From assembly GCA_037042915.1 (NCBI GenBank), contig CM073193.1, positions 5,642,001 through 5,706,000 of the forward strand: a stretch of 64,000 nucleotides of DNA. Reading direction: 5' to 3'. The stretch comes from Auricularia sp. M13. Its lineage: Eukaryota; Basidiomycota; Agaricomycetes; Auriculariales; Auriculariaceae. How positions within the stretch are numbered: position 1 is the first letter of the stretch; the number at the start of each line of letters is the position of its first letter. The position numbers and the translations under genes are program-made. The notes beneath the pieces are model-generated. The model saw only the letters and a program-made list of their open reading frames with translations, ran no database searches and was not told where the DNA came from. This document shows positions 33,511 through 45,535 of the stretch, one piece after another.

Positions 33511-33779
33511 ATCCCCCGTACAGAGTTCTCCATCCGAGCACCGCCTATCAGCTTCCGGAACATGAATCATGTCCTTTCACTTGCTTATTGATTGGCATAG
33601 TGTCGAAGCTAAGTCGAGAAGCTGGAATGCGAACCAGTTTGACATTTGGGCCGACTTCCATCATAACCATTCGAGAGAGAAAACAACAATACTCCGAGTT
33701 TAGCATCGATCAACGACTAGATAAACATTTGGGCACGCTAAAGAATCTGCAGCAGAAGTGTCCATGCTAAAAATTTCCA

Positions 33780-34270
33780 GTGTCCGTGATCACATCATTA
33801 CAAACATAAGGAGAACGACGAGTTGTTCATGATCAAGAGGCTAGGACTGACGGCCTTGGTTAATCGTGATGTTATGTATGGTCACTCCACCATATACTAC
33901 GTTCACGATGTTGCCGCGAAGGTGTAGATATGGGTCCTGCACATTTAATCAGCATTGGATTTAAGGGGGTTTCGGTCTACAATTGCTCACAGAACCACGT
34001 TGTACGCGTGTTGAGGCGAATATCGGATGCTATGGGCAATTAAACACGCGCATCAATGAGTATATAGGTTCGTACCCTATCCGTCCCACGCGTCGTTGGA
34101 AATGGCCTCTGCTCACTTCTAGTGGTACCGCCACTCATCTGAGAAGTCCGGATTGATCTCTGCTCGGTCCTCGGATACTCGGTCGCCCGATCACTTGGGA
34201 ACGATCTTCGCCCGCTCCCTGCGGCAGCCTCGTTCGTCCGAGCAGTTGGAACTGACCGAGCTGAGGGATG
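33780..34270. other. No gene seen
   Basis: I found no coding-like frame or repeat in this AT-richer stretch. Confidence 0.4.
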
Positions 34271-34375
34271 ACTGCTAGAAGCGAGATCTTGTGCCTAGAA
34301 ATGGATGAGGTTTGGAGGAATGATGGGTCATCGACAAACCGGTGGCATTTCGTTCATGAGCTGCGAAAGCTCTGG

Positions 34376-34872
34376 CTATATTGAGGTACAATGAGCACCG
34401 TTGATCCCGAAGCTTCTGAAACCCACAAAAAGAACATGCGCTGTTTGCGCATTCCGTAAGGCTTGATAGAACGAAAAGGTGCTTCGGAACCCGTTCATAA
34501 TGCAGCGATCGAGAGGTTTTCCACGCGCGGACTTGAGGTACAGTAGCCAAAGTATCGCATCTTCCATGCTGACCCGCGAGAAGCTATTCCTAACGTGAGC
34601 AAGAGCGGCATCGTTGCCTTGCTCATCTGCAATGTCGAGAACACGTCGACCAAACTGCTCATAGGACCAGGCGCCCTTCTCGCGAACTATAAATTTATCA
34701 GCGGAAAGCGTCGCCTCAGGCTGAGAAAAAGTTAGGCGAGATCCCTGTGATACTTTGAACAACCTGAACTCACAATATCGTCCAGCAGCTCTCGATCGTC
34801 ATCGTCGGAGGAATCATCATAATGGGAAGAGAGTGGATGTGCAGCAGTCGCTAAGGCGTCAAGTTCTGCCAT
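34376..34872 (-). CDS. Two-exon gene, 147 residues, unknown
   Basis: Exon 1 is 34872-34774 (33 codons, acidic end DDSSDDDDRELLDDI). A 53-nt phase-0 intron (GTGAGT...TCTCAG) joins it to exon 2, 34720-34376. Exon 2 holds ADKFIVREKGAWSYEQFG, RRVLDIADEQGNDAALAHVR and DAILWLLYLKSARGK and stops after HCTSI. CATATAAAAACC lies about 45 bp before the ATG. The form (TATA box, short acidic first exon, one intron) is like the gene at 14399. No domain is recognised. Confidence 0.55.
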
Positions 34873-34999
34873 GATTACTTGAAGTAGGCGATGGCAAGAC
34901 TGCAATGTGGGGTTTTTATATGACATCCCCGGGAAAGCAGCAGAGCGGTGTTGATGCGAGGCGATGGATTGACAATCCTCGGCTAAGGTGGCGGTGATT

Positions 35000-35877
35000 G
35001 TCAGAGGCATCGCCCCTGCGTCGTCGACCCTGCTGAGGATGTCGTAATAACTTTAATCCCGTGCATGATGAATCGTCCGCTGGGTCGCGGTGGTGCATGT
35101 GAGGAAATACGTACCCCGTCGTGACGAATATTATTGGAGTTTGTAGCAAATGGAAGCTGCCGCAGCGAAGTCAGCATAGCTGAAGCTCTATGCTCGCGCA
35201 GCAGTCCTCCTCACGTTCACAAAGGTCAAGTTATGAAGGCTGATACTGTTTAATCCTGCCAGCCCGCTCGCCGGGTTTACGAAGTGTTCGAGAACGCTCT
35301 CTTGTTACGTCAGCGCCACCCTCACGCTCTCAAGGCCATGCGCGATCCTGAAACGCGCTGAAGGTTTTCTAAAAGATGCATATGCATGTAGCACAGGATA
35401 CCCATGTCTCACACTGACTCCCGCGGTGAGCTTCCCGGCTTTTGGTGAGCTGTGCTTTACGCCATTATGACGTTCAGACTATGAGAGCAAGGTAGGAGCG
35501 CGTTTGCACTGCCTGTTAAGCGTTACAACGATGTGTGGCTCCTCGTAAACGCTCTGAAGGCTGAGATTAGCTCATGAATTGTGTGGCGAAACGGGTCACT
35601 CTGATGTTAGTTCGAATGGCCCGCGAGGCGAAACATCTCACAGAACACTGGCAACTTTGTGCGGTATGCGCCCTAGGATTTGGACAGGCATGCATGATCA
35701 TGAGAGCTGCGGCAAAATGCTGACACTTATCCCGGTTCAGAGCGCCTGCGGCGAGCTAGTGCATGCGAAAGTCAACGACGGCCAGCTGACAGGACGACTG
35801 ATGAAGTAGAATGCTAGAAAGATGCAGGATATACCACAGACAATAACACGTCCATATATTCCGAGAGTGTAATGCCA
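35000..35877. other. No gene seen
   Basis: Only short frames are present, without coding-like composition or paired splice sites. Confidence 0.4.
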
Positions 35878-36290
35878 CGACTGCACGCAGCGCTCTAGCC
35901 ATTCGAGCAGCCAGCGCTGGCGCAAGCGACGAGCGCTAGCGTCACTCGTAGGGCTACTTGGTAGCGTGTATCGAGTATTTTCCGGGGTTCATGTGGCCGA
36001 ATAGCGGTATAACCCAGTGCGCGCGGCGACCAGGGCGTTCAATGGAAAGGAGAAAATCAAAAGACAAGGCACGGTTCGGCTTTCTCCGAACTCCGACGGT
36101 ATCTTCTTGCCAGAACGTCAGCCTGCTCGCACTGTCGTTCGTTGCGCGCGAAAAATCGAAAGGGTTGCGCAATGAGGACCGGGAATGGTGCTGGTGGATT
36201 CTGATTCATGCGACCAAGTCGCCTTCCATGCACAGCGTGCAAACGCCCGGCGCAACCTCTACTGGTCCATCATGCGGGTTGGACTTAAAA
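35878..36290 (-). repeat. Dispersed repeat R1, copy e (short)
   Basis: It contains the GCGCTAGCGTCACTCGTAGG, GGCACGGTTCGGCTT and CATGCGACCAAGTCGCC landmarks. It is truncated like copies a and b. Confidence 0.85.
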
Positions 36291-36728
36291 TGCGCCAAGT
36301 CATTAGCGCTTTAGCTTCCGACGCCATCCGGCTTACATCAGCTTTGATAGTGCCAGCGGCCACCAGATCTAATATACTTCTCATTCTCACTGCCTTGAAA
36401 CATGGGGTTCTTTCTCTGAATTGGCGTACATGTACAGCATGCCTCGGCGCTGCTTTCGGCCTCCTCCCGCCGGATCCACGATACGCGCCTTTGCGGAAGG
36501 CGGACCGGTCCGACTTACATTGTTGTCACGGATTTACACCCGAACGACGTTGTGCTGCTGCGTTGTTGAGTCGTCCTTGCCTTCTTCCACCTTGTACTTC
36601 ACGACACCATTGCTGCTGCCTCATATTCGACAACTCGTGGTGCACATTTCGCTGAAGATCTAACATTGTGAGTGATTTATGGTCAACCAGACGCAGGGAG
36701 ACTGCTCATGCGTGCAGCAGCAGCAGCG

Positions 36729-37245
36729 ATGTCAACCCCCACGTCGAGCATCCAGGACATCCGCACCGAATTCTGCATATTTGTGGCTCACAAGACACTC
36801 TCCCGTCTCAAGAATTCGGATTGTCCAGCCTTTATTATGACGTGGAAAGGACGATCTCGCCTTGCTGTGCCGCAGGAGAATGACAAGAGCCCGTATTACG
36901 CTTTCACAGCCCAGCTTCTGCAGATCTTGCGCGAAAACGAACACGTACTGGCCGTTCTTTATCCTGATATACTCGTCGGAAAAGAACGCGTCGTCGGCGT
37001 CGCCAGAGCCGTCTGGGCCCGATGCCAGGCCTTCGGAAACATCTCCGCATTGTCCCGCGATGCCCACGCATTGGGATGCAGGATCAAGTTGGCTGAGGTG
37101 GAGAAGCAAACGATTGGAGTGGAGGCAAGGTGAGTTCTACGATGGCCAAGCGACGGTTGGCGCGAAACCTGACTCATGAACGAAGGTTTTGCGGGTTTCA
37201 AGACTGATTTTTCTGCCTTTCGCGTTACGTTCTCCCGTCAATTGA
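36729..37245 (+). CDS. Unknown gene, long first exon
   Basis: ATG 36729 opens a coding-like exon of 133 codons (MSTPTSSIQDIRTEFCIFVA ... PYYAFTAQLLQILRENEH ... AEVEKQTIGVEA). It ends at GCAAG|GTGAGT (37129). A GTGAGT...TTTCAAG intron of about 74 nt could join a short last exon LIFLPFALRSPVN-stop. It is a soluble, mixed-charge protein of about 147 residues. I do not recognise it. Confidence 0.45.
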
Positions 37246-37534
37246 TCCCAAGGACACTGCCGCGAAGACTGTTGACCGTGCAATATGTTCTGTTACAATT
37301 TGTCAGTCCATGAAATCTGGCCTGTCTATGCTTTTCAGTTGCAACCCAATTGTATCTGCGCGCCGTTTATTGCACGATCCAGATGTATATCGGAGTCCCG
37401 AGCAACCAACTGTGATCCTCGCATCCAGAATGAGCGGAAGTCGAGTACGCGGGATCTACTAGGCGCGCGCGGCGCGGCGGCGTGGCGAACAGCCTGGACA
37501 GAAGCGTACACAATGCAGTCTGATCACTATCCGC

Positions 37535-37722
37535 AGCAGCCATGCAGGGGTTGGCGAACATTCGCCGATCCTGTTAGTGCCGGCGTGGACCGACTCGGAG
37601 GCGCCCGCTTGGCCAGCGCACGGGGACTTGGATTATCCCATAATCCAAGATGGGGCCAACTTATAACGACGCTGCTCTGCGCTTCTCTTGCTGCTGCATA
37701 CAACCCACCGCGGCACACTACG
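37535..37722 (+). promoter_or_regulatory. Upstream region of C2H2 gene B
   Basis: It carries GCAGGGGTTGGCGAACATTCGCCGATCC (palindromic GGCGAA-ca-TTCGCC) and a TTATAACGACGCTGCTCTGCGC block near 37665-37690, as upstream of gene A, but with many substitutions. Confidence 0.5.
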
Positions 37723-38951
37723 ATGGGCAAGATCTCGTGTCAACGCACGAACAAGGTCTGCTGCCGGCCTAAACTTTCTGGCAGCGCGTGCAACTGCTGA
37801 CCGCTGTACAGGCCGTCGCTACTGGTCCACGAGCGCAGCGTCCAACCAAGGCCTATGATAATCTCGCTGCGCACGCGTCTGCGGTGAGTCTGTTCGCCGA
37901 TGGGTCTTTGCTGCCACTGACGCGTGTTTCGCAAGGACCTCCATGCCGTCGTCGCCTCCCAGGTGCTTTCACCCGCTAGAGTCTCTCCCGCGTTCTGATC
38001 ACATCTATTGCTGCAGCCGACCGCGGAGCCGCCACATGTCGACCGCGATGTATCCGTCGCTACCCTTGCGCATCCCTCGGAGCCTGGTACCGAGTCGTAC
38101 AACGTGCACTCGGCCTCCCACATCCAACTCGGCGCGGAAATCTCCCAGGATGTACCCCTGACAGCGCCCCAGGCCCGCGTCTCCACGCCGCCTTCGGTCG
38201 TCGATGTGGTGGGTGGCCAGTTTTCCGTCTTCTTTAACTTCCCGGTCATGACTGCTTTAATTTGCTCCCTAGCCAACCACCCAGCCGAGCTCTCCGCCGC
38301 CTCCGACGAACACGGTACTTCCGGCCAAAATGCCTGGCCCCGGGCTCTTTACACCGCCCGAGCTCTCTGTCATGGTGAGCATCAATTCCCTCGCCGTCCG
38401 CAACCCTTCTTGACGCTTGATACAAATAGGCGTCCCTCCCTACTTTCGAACCTCCTCTAGTTACGCAGTCATCTAGCAGTCCAGCGACGTTCGACCCCGA
38501 CGCGCACCCCATCCCGGCCGCTCGCAACGAAGAGGGTTTGGCATACCCGCGCAGTCCTACGCCTATCGCGAACCCGGCGAAGCCCATTCAGGACGCGGAC
38601 TGGTTCGCGTGTGGATATCCAGGGTGCGGCCTCCGCTTCACGCGCAGCAATGGTCTACGAGTGCATATGCGGGCCCATGCTCCCATTATCGATCGTCGGG
38701 TGACGTGCCCCGTTTGCTATGTGTGCGTCGCCTATGGTTTGCGCATCGTACTCGTCTTCTTACCCTCAACGTCCAGAACGATCAAAAGCTCACTGCGCCC
38801 GCACCAACTTCACTCAAAGGCTTGCATCAGACTTCAGGAGCGAATGAGCGACGATGAGTTGGAGCGGGTCGGCTGTGTAACCAGGGCAAGTCGGAGCATG
38901 TATCGCCAAGCTCAGGTGAGATATCACTTTGGAACGCAGTTCGCAGGCTGA
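37723..38951 (+). CDS. C2H2 zinc-finger protein, copy B (chimeric, shorter)
   Basis: Exon 1 37723-37755 encodes MGKISCQRTNK. A 56-nt intron (weak donor GTCTGC) leads to exon 2, 37812-37883, of only 24 codons against 108 in copy A. From GCACGCGTCTGCG (37870) onward the sequence equals copy A: the remaining exons, both finger motifs and the stop at 38951. This gives about 288 residues. The promoter, exon 1, intron 1 and the start of exon 2 differ from copy A at many positions, while the rest is nearly identical. The gene therefore looks like a fusion of one paralogue's 5' end to a recent copy of A's 3' end. The frame is intact. Confidence 0.7.
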
Positions 38952-39394
38952 CCTTCCACAGTACTCAAGATTTGTAAAAACTATGTGATCTCGATCTGGT
39001 TCCATGTATCCCGTTCGAATTCTGATTGGACTCGCGATGAATGATTGTACATGTCCCACGGTTGCGTCCTAACATGCTTGAAACAAGAACGTATGCACTC
39101 TGCCTCATTTTGATTATGCACCATAAGATGTACAGAGAGAGGCAGGGAAACCAAGCCTGTGCGATGAAGCGTTCCTGCCAGCGTCATTCGCGCAGATGAG
39201 AGGACATTGGAGAAACAGTGCCAGCGACGACGGGAAACAGACGACAAGTGGGATGGTGACAAGGCGAGACTTGGAGAACTCTGAAGCGGCACATGGTGGA
39301 ACAGGGCTATATCTCGTGGAACTTCTCGCAGCCTGATCAGCCCGGTCGTTCGTGGCTCGTAATACGCAACTCGCATCTTCGGATGGGTTCACTC
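37870..39394. repeat. Inverted repeat IR2, arm B
   Basis: Near-identical reverse complement of 17201-18728. The junction at 39394 lies in GGATGGGTTCACTC. Confidence 0.9.
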
Positions 39395-39560
39395 CTCTGC
39401 ATCACCTTCGTCTGGGCAGACAGCTGCCAGCTGTCTGCGTATCAAATTATAAAATTCTTACAGTGCATTATCCGAGATATAAGTATGACAGGTGTCCTCA
39501 GTCACTGTCCACGAACTTCTCCTATCATGATCATCTCCGCCCTCGACTCACGTGGATCGG

Positions 39561-41315
39561 TCAATGCGCCCGCTCTCGCCTGTGTAGTCCAATGACCGCT
39601 TGCTTTGACTGTGCGCTCTGCCTCTTGGCATGGTCCTTGATCCAAGTTCCATCTTCATCCGCTTTGCGGCGCGTCATGCGGCGATCTTGTTCAACTAGGC
39701 TGTTGTACCCGTTTTCGTCGTGCCAACGTTGGGATACCAGATTTGAGCGTGCGTCCCGCCTTTCGGTGAGGTCATCTATCCAGGATCCTTCTTCCGACGG
39801 TTCTGCTCGTGCCCTGCGATCCGTATGCCTGGTCCCGTATTCCTGCATGTCGTATTGTGCCTGATCATGATCACCACTGTACCTGTCATTGCCACGACGT
39901 GCCCGCCCGTAGTACCTGTCATCATCTTGTGGGTATGAATATTCGGAGCTCGGAGAACGCATCCGGGTAGATCTTTTCGCATGACCAGCTGCACGATGGC
40001 GGTGTCTTCTCAGGTCCTCTTCTTCCACCCAGACATTTGCGTTGGCATAGTGGATTCCAGGCAAGTGATAAGATCTCTCTCTAGCCTGAGATCCATGCTC
40101 ACGCATTGCAAGGGGCACCTGCGTCTGGAAATCGTAGCTGTCCGCGCGTGCGCGTGAGCTCATTCCCGGCAAGTATTGTCTTCTGTCGAGCCTTTCACGC
40201 TGCGATATCTCGTCTCGAGGTTCGAGGACCCGTTGTGGATGCTGGCTGCGTTCTTGATGCTGGCGTGAGTCATCTGATGCATAATAATTTGCGTGCAGAG
40301 ACGCATTTCTCAGACTCGGAGGTCGCTGATTAACATGCCTGATCACGGAGTTAATGTCCTTTAAAGATGTGCTTTAGGGTGTAACGTAGTATGCTTACCT
40401 CCCAGAATCAACTTCATGTCTGTCACGCTGTGCGCCACTGCGGCGGGGACGCTGATCACGTTCGGGAACCCCAACTTCGTCGGTATCAGCGTTCGTGGCC
40501 CCTAACCCCTGTAGGCTCTATTGGCGGCTATCACCCTTTGATGAAACGGATGGAAAGACTTCCCGACCACGGGACTATTATCCGCTGCTCGGTTTAACTT
40601 TCGAGACCTGCGGGTAGAAGTCCGCGCCAAATAATAGTACTTCTGTTGCAGAGCTTGACGTTCACCGTCGAGATAGTCCTGTAGTCGCTGTAGGACATAT
40701 AGGACATGGCATTGGACACGCACCTCGTCCGCTTCCGAAGCATGTGCGGCGCTACCATCAGAGGGACATCGTACGCGGGCTTCATCGCGCTGATGTCTGC
40801 GTCAAAGAGCAGTACGTGGGTCAAAGTGGGTCTCACCTGTGCAGTTGCACCCGCTGTCGCCGAGGCATCCTGTTTGGTGTCATGATCAGAAGCGTTCAAG
40901 TAGTTTGGATTGCAGTTCACCTCTACATTTCCGGTTTCCGGCGACGGCTGGCAAGCCAAGTTTGAAGAAGTAAAGCGATACAGCAATCATACTACCGTAC
41001 CTGCACCGGAGGCTCATCCTGCATGGCGACATCCGAATCATAGCGCCGATCATAGCACGCATCCGATTCATACTCGACATGATCCAAGGACTGAAGATTG
41101 CCGCCGATTTCGCCGTTCTGCAACCTTGGTCAATGAAGCGATAGGCAAAGCTGTAGCCCCGTACGTGCCTGCAAGGAAAGTTCACTGGACTCCCAACTAT
41201 CATCGTCGCTGACTTCCTCCCTCCGCCGACTTTTTCCGCCGGTTGTGGAGAGAGGGCCGGAGTACTTTGGGACCTTGACTCGCAGTTTCGAACCTTGGAT
41301 GCCAGCTATGTTCAA
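39561..41315 (-). CDS. Multi-exon gene for a polar Arg/Asp/Gln-rich protein, unknown
   Basis: A chain of exons fits: up to 41169 (VPKYSGPLSTTGGKSRRREE...SSELSLQ), 41117-41001 (39 codons, NGEIGGNLQSLDHVEYESDA...), 40920-40837 (28 codons), 40789-~40560 (YVLQRLQDYLDGERQALQQK), about 40510-40399 and 40338-39561. The last is a 259-codon open exon rich in Arg, Asp, Tyr and His (RRGNDRYSGDHDQAQYDMQE), ending HRRERAH. The intron at 41168-41118 would be GC...AG. The junction near 40510 needs a weak GTGGTC donor; without it the frame ends at 40502. The start is not fixed and the first exon may lie upstream. No domain is recognised; the composition suggests a disordered protein. Confidence 0.5.
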
Positions 41316-42536
41316 TGAAGATCGTCTAAAGGTTGATCAAGGCTGACCTGACGAACTATGTTTATAGCTTTTGCCATGAGCCTCGGCGTCCGAGTCGTTG
41401 GCGGATGGCGACATAGTCTATGTCACTTCTGGAAGGAAATAATGTGGAGTTTGGACGGTGAAGGACGATGGTCTCCTTCTTATATACTACCTACACAGCC
41501 CCCTTATCGGAGCACTATTCCGGATCCGACGATCACAAGCTATGCCGCATGCTTGTGCATGATCACAGCATTGTCGGTGCATAATCCCGGATCAGAACAT
41601 CTCAAGCCAACCTGCATCCTTGTGAGATCAGATCACAGCCTCCTGTCGGTGGATCTCAAGCCGACCTGCATGCTTGTGGTTGATTGCGTCGATAGCACAG
41701 CCTGTTCGAGCCCTGCATTGTATATAACGGGGTCAGATGGCCTGCGTTTGCATGGAGGTTGGGTATACGTAGATGTCGGCACATAGGAAACGGTGTACTT
41801 CGCAGGAAATCGATCGCGCGCCAACCGAGATGAAGCGCCTCAAGCCCGACCAGACCATCTCTCAGACGCAAAATTTCTCAGGCGTGCGTCCTGTTACTGA
41901 TGCAGATTCACCTTGCTCACAAGCACACCGCGGCTAGCCCATCCCCAAAGCTTCTGTCGATCTGGTATGGCTTTCACAGAGTGCACTCCACGTTTGCTAA
42001 CTGGTCTGAAAGCGGGAAACTGACGATCACGAGTTGGCCGCACTAGAAGGCCCACTCAAACATGTGAAAGCTGGTAATAATCATTGGTCGTTAAGAAATT
42101 CGGCGGGTAGTTTTCAATACCTACAATCGCACGCATCTGCGAGCTTGACGAAGCCAACGAACGCCGGCAACCATCGTCTCGCAAAACGTACCCACGTCCA
42201 GAGGGGCGTCAACACCGAGCCGTGTCGTGATGATCAACCAACGAGAGAAAGCGGGAGGACGCGCCTCACACTCCCCAAAGTCGCCGAATGGAAAGATGCA
42301 GAATTATCTCATCAAGCCAGCGTTGGCCTCAGATGCCGCGAAAACGATCGGTCAAGTCGCTTCGGCGATGGATCAATGAATAGCCACCCTCGGTTCGTAT
42401 ATAGCGCCCCCACGGTAGAGCCCCGACGCAGGTCCAGTTCCATTTTGAGCCACCGGCCGCGCGAGGTCTTGCACTCGGTGAGAATCTCCTAGGAATTCCG
42501 AACTGAATACGCGTTGACATTCTATTCAAGTCACCC
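41316..42536. other. Intergenic between divergent genes
   Basis: Short frames only. TATATACTACC at about 41482 and a doubled CTCAAGCCRACCTGCATSCTTGTG (about 41602 and 41652) are the only notable items. Confidence 0.35.
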
Positions 42537-44015
42537 ATGGACGTGTCTCCTGAACAGATGGGACCCCCACCTCCAAGGCAGCTTCGTAAAGCGCAGAAAC
42601 CAGTCCCAGCGAGTTTCCTCTCGTCTCAGATTGGCATTGCTTAATTTTGAACGTGCAGTCTCTCCTTGGATCGCACCACCCTCAGAAACTGCCCAGCGAA
42701 CACTCTCACACCGACGACCATCGACCCCAGGTCAATTTCTATCGCGGGCCAGGCCAGCCGCCCAGTAACCCGTCTCGCAGGCAGGCGTCATACGAAAGTT
42801 TTGATTTCGGCACACCAACGACTGCTACGAACGAGTCTACCTCCGACGTCGAAGTAGGTCGCGTCGGCACGCTTATCGCTTGAGCTGAACCGTTAATGCT
42901 ATTCGATAGGGTATCGTTAAGAATGCTTTCGACGACCACGGAGACGGGCAGCGCCGCTCCCGCCAGCGTTTCAAGGACTCAACTTGCCCCATAATCGTGT
43001 GCCGAAGGAGATCACGGCAAACAGGCTCCATGTATGTTATCCTGTCGGGATGGCATCTCAGCCACACCCCAGTATGCGGTCGTAGTCATACTGATAGCTG
43101 GATTCGTCTTAGACTGCCATCAGATTGGCCATGAGAGAGGATCTAGGATTCGGCGTCAAGAACCGTCCCAATTGTCGGCCTCATCCACCGGCCTCAATCG
43201 AAGACATACTCACATTTCTCGAGGGCGGGCCGGGCCCCAGCATGAAATATTTGCAGCTTGACCTTGTGACTACTCCGGATGGCCAACAGTCGCACTGGAA
43301 CATCAAAGCAGGAACCCTCTTTGCAACTGGTTTTCTAGAGCGTGTCAAAAAAGTTCATTTTGCCGAGGACGCATTTGTGGAAAGGGACCTAGAGCCTGAC
43401 AACATTAGAGATCTATTCCTGAGCAAGATCAGATATTTTTTTACGTTGTACCAGAACCTCTACTTCCCACTGGCCGACCGCGAAAGCTACGAGCTGCGGT
43501 CATTCCGCCGGAAAAATGGCCGGCGAGCATCGGTGTGTGCGCCGTGCAATGACTCGCGACGTGATGAGTGACAAAAGTTCCAGTTGGCAAAGCTTCGCCT
43601 TCGCATTTGCTTTGAAACGTTGTACAGCTTCTATGCCATCTATCGCAAGGTCGACGACGAGATGATTAGTGAAGACGAGACCGACAAAGAGGCATCTAAG
43701 CCCGGGATGAAGGTTTTTCGGCGAATTGAGAGGTTCTGGGTCAATCCAGAGGTTACCCGGATCTTTCATTTGCTCCTTGACCCACACCTCTCGGCTACTA
43801 ACCTATATGGTGAAGGCGGACCCGGAAACCAATTTCGACGACGAATCAACCATCCTCCAAAGCTGGTCGTGGATGACGACGTCGTTGTCGGACTGCCGGA
43901 GAATTTCTACAATCCGCTCTGGATACAGACCCTTTCCCCAGCAGAACTTGCGGAGCTGAAACGTCGACCAGCGGTCGATCTTCGGCCGTTCCTGTCCAAG
44001 ATCAGGTTAATCTGA
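42537..44015 (+). CDS. Unknown multi-exon gene
   Basis: ATG 42537 (MDVSPEQMGPPPPRQLRKAQ) begins a Pro/Ser-rich N-terminus that passes a 37-nt intron into HHPQKLPSEHSHTDDHRPQV...TSDVE|GTAGGT. One or two further exons (FQGLNLPHNRVPKEI) follow, with uncertain borders. The 3' half is firm: 43131-43532 (SIEDILTFLEGGPGPSMKYL...DLFLSKIRYFFTLYQNLYFP), a 45-nt phase-0 intron, then 43578-44015 (LRLRICFETLYSFYAIYRKV...NPLWIQTLSPAELAELKRRP). The C-terminal half is rich in aromatic residues and looks like a folded domain, but I cannot name it. Confidence 0.55.
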
Positions 44016-44108
44016 ACGCGCCACGAGTTATCACATTCTGACGAGTTACCAGGGGCCGAATCTGCTGCGAAGGAACTGCTCAACGTGAAGAGAGCGATGA
44101 TAATGACG

Positions 44109-44178
44109 ATAGACATGAGGCTATATAGTACGCCTGTGATAATGATGATGGACATGGACCTATATAGTACGCCTGTGC
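44109..44178. repeat. Direct repeat containing CTATATAGTACGCCTGTG
   Basis: Two copies of this 18-mer, about 48 bp apart, each preceded by a GATGGACATG-like or GATAGACATG-like block. Confidence 0.85.
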
Positions 44179-44324
44179 ACGGATGAGAGCAGTAATATGG
44201 ACGTCTGAAAGGTTCGGCGAATCTTGGCGCTTCATTGGTTATATAGGCAGCACGATCTGAATATGGCCGCGACGATCTGCCTGGAGATAAGACATAAGTG
44301 GATACCAGTGCAAAGTTCGATTCC

Positions 44325-44990
44325 GAGTCAGACTATGTGATAATCGTGAGCCCAATACAGCTGGCGCAGGGCCGTTTTGCACGCTGTGCGTGGAGGGCGA
44401 CTTGGTCGCACGTAGTGTATCACGTTCCACCAGCGCCATTCCCGGTCCTGATTGCGCAACCCTTTCGATACTCCCTCGCGATAAACAATAGTGCGAGCCA
44501 GCCGACGTTCTGGCGCGGGCAAGAAGATACTTACCGTCGGAGTTCGTAGCAAGCCGAACCGTGACGGTCTTGTCTTTCGATTTTCTCCTTTCCATTGAAA
44601 GCAGCACCCAGGCCACCGCGCGCACTGCGCTATCCAGGCGCATGGACACCGGATAACGCTCAATACCCGCTACCAAGTAGCCCTACGAGTGATGCTAGCG
44701 CTCGCCGCTTGCGCCAGCGCTTGCCGCTCGAACGGCTGGGCCGCTGCGTCCAGTCATGATCGTGACATTACAGGCTGGGCTGTCGCCCTTCCTCGTGCGC
44801 TCTGCGTTCCCGCGCACCGAGCCTGTCCATCCTTACTGTCGAGCTGTGAATCGCCTTACGCCTGGTTCATGCAAGTCGCATGCGCTACGATATCTGGCCC
44901 GCCTGCTTTGATAGTTGTCGAGGCTGCGTTCTATCCTGTGTTTATGAATGCGTACGCGATATGGATGGCCACATCATCCTGATCTACACG
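44325..44990 (+). repeat. Dispersed repeat R1, copy f (long)
   Basis: It starts GATAATCGTGAGCCCAAT as copy c does and runs through all landmarks to about TTCTATCCTGTGTTTATGAATGCG. Confidence 0.8.
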
Positions 44991-45059
44991 ACTAAATAAT
45001 TCAGGCGCTTGAATTCTGACCCGCTGAGCACAGATTCGGGCCTGATTGCATCCCTGTGT

Positions 45060-45535
45060 CATTGACATGTCTGTAGACAAATGCATCGCGTCTGCCACGA
45101 AGGCATGCTCTCTTTGAATATCTGGTATTCCCCAGAACGATAGGGCGCGATGACAGCACGCGCATGTAGCTCGCGAGAACCAGCAACATCGCCGCGCGCG
45201 ACCGCGAAGACGATGACGTAGGATGAGCTTGTCCAGGAGCGCGATTGCGAGAATAGAAAGCAGCTGGAGGAGAGCGCGGTTGGTCCAGTTCGTCGTCGCG
45301 CTGCGGCGCGTCGAGCACGCCAGGACGGGCTTATTCGCGCGCGCCGTGGCACGACGACGTGGACGTGCGGTGAGCTGGGCGGAACATGGTGAGTGTAGGA
45401 GGGAGAGTTCGCTCACCGACAGCGATTGACAGCCACCAAACAGTTCGGCGAAGAGCGTCGCGGCGAATTCGGACGCGTAACAAATGCCCCCACGACAAAG
45501 ACTCGCGATATAAGAACTGCTACAACGGCGCATGC
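45060..45535 (-). CDS. Possible two-exon gene, unknown
   Basis: An exon with LISRVFVVGAFVTRPNSPRR is followed by a GTGAGC...CGCCCAG intron (42 nt) and an Arg-rich exon. One frame of the second exon gives YVIVFAVARGDVAGSRELHA...YRSGEYQIFKE; another gives a hydrophobic LLQLLSILAIALLDKLIL. I could not choose between them. Confidence 0.25.

Noticed and set aside
37723-37801. Mini-ORF reading through exon 1 of gene B and ending CNC-stop (also ending CNC in copy A), like a prenylated CxC tail or a pheromone precursor
   Set aside because: The C-terminal part lies in what is best explained as intron 1 (GT...CTGAC...AG). The third copy loses the match, and a fungal pheromone needs CaaX.
41280-41315. 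KVPKYSG-like phrase as a retroelement gag start
   Set aside because: No zinc knuckle, protease or reverse-transcriptase motif anywhere near, and the surrounding exons with spliceosomal introns argue for an ordinary gene.
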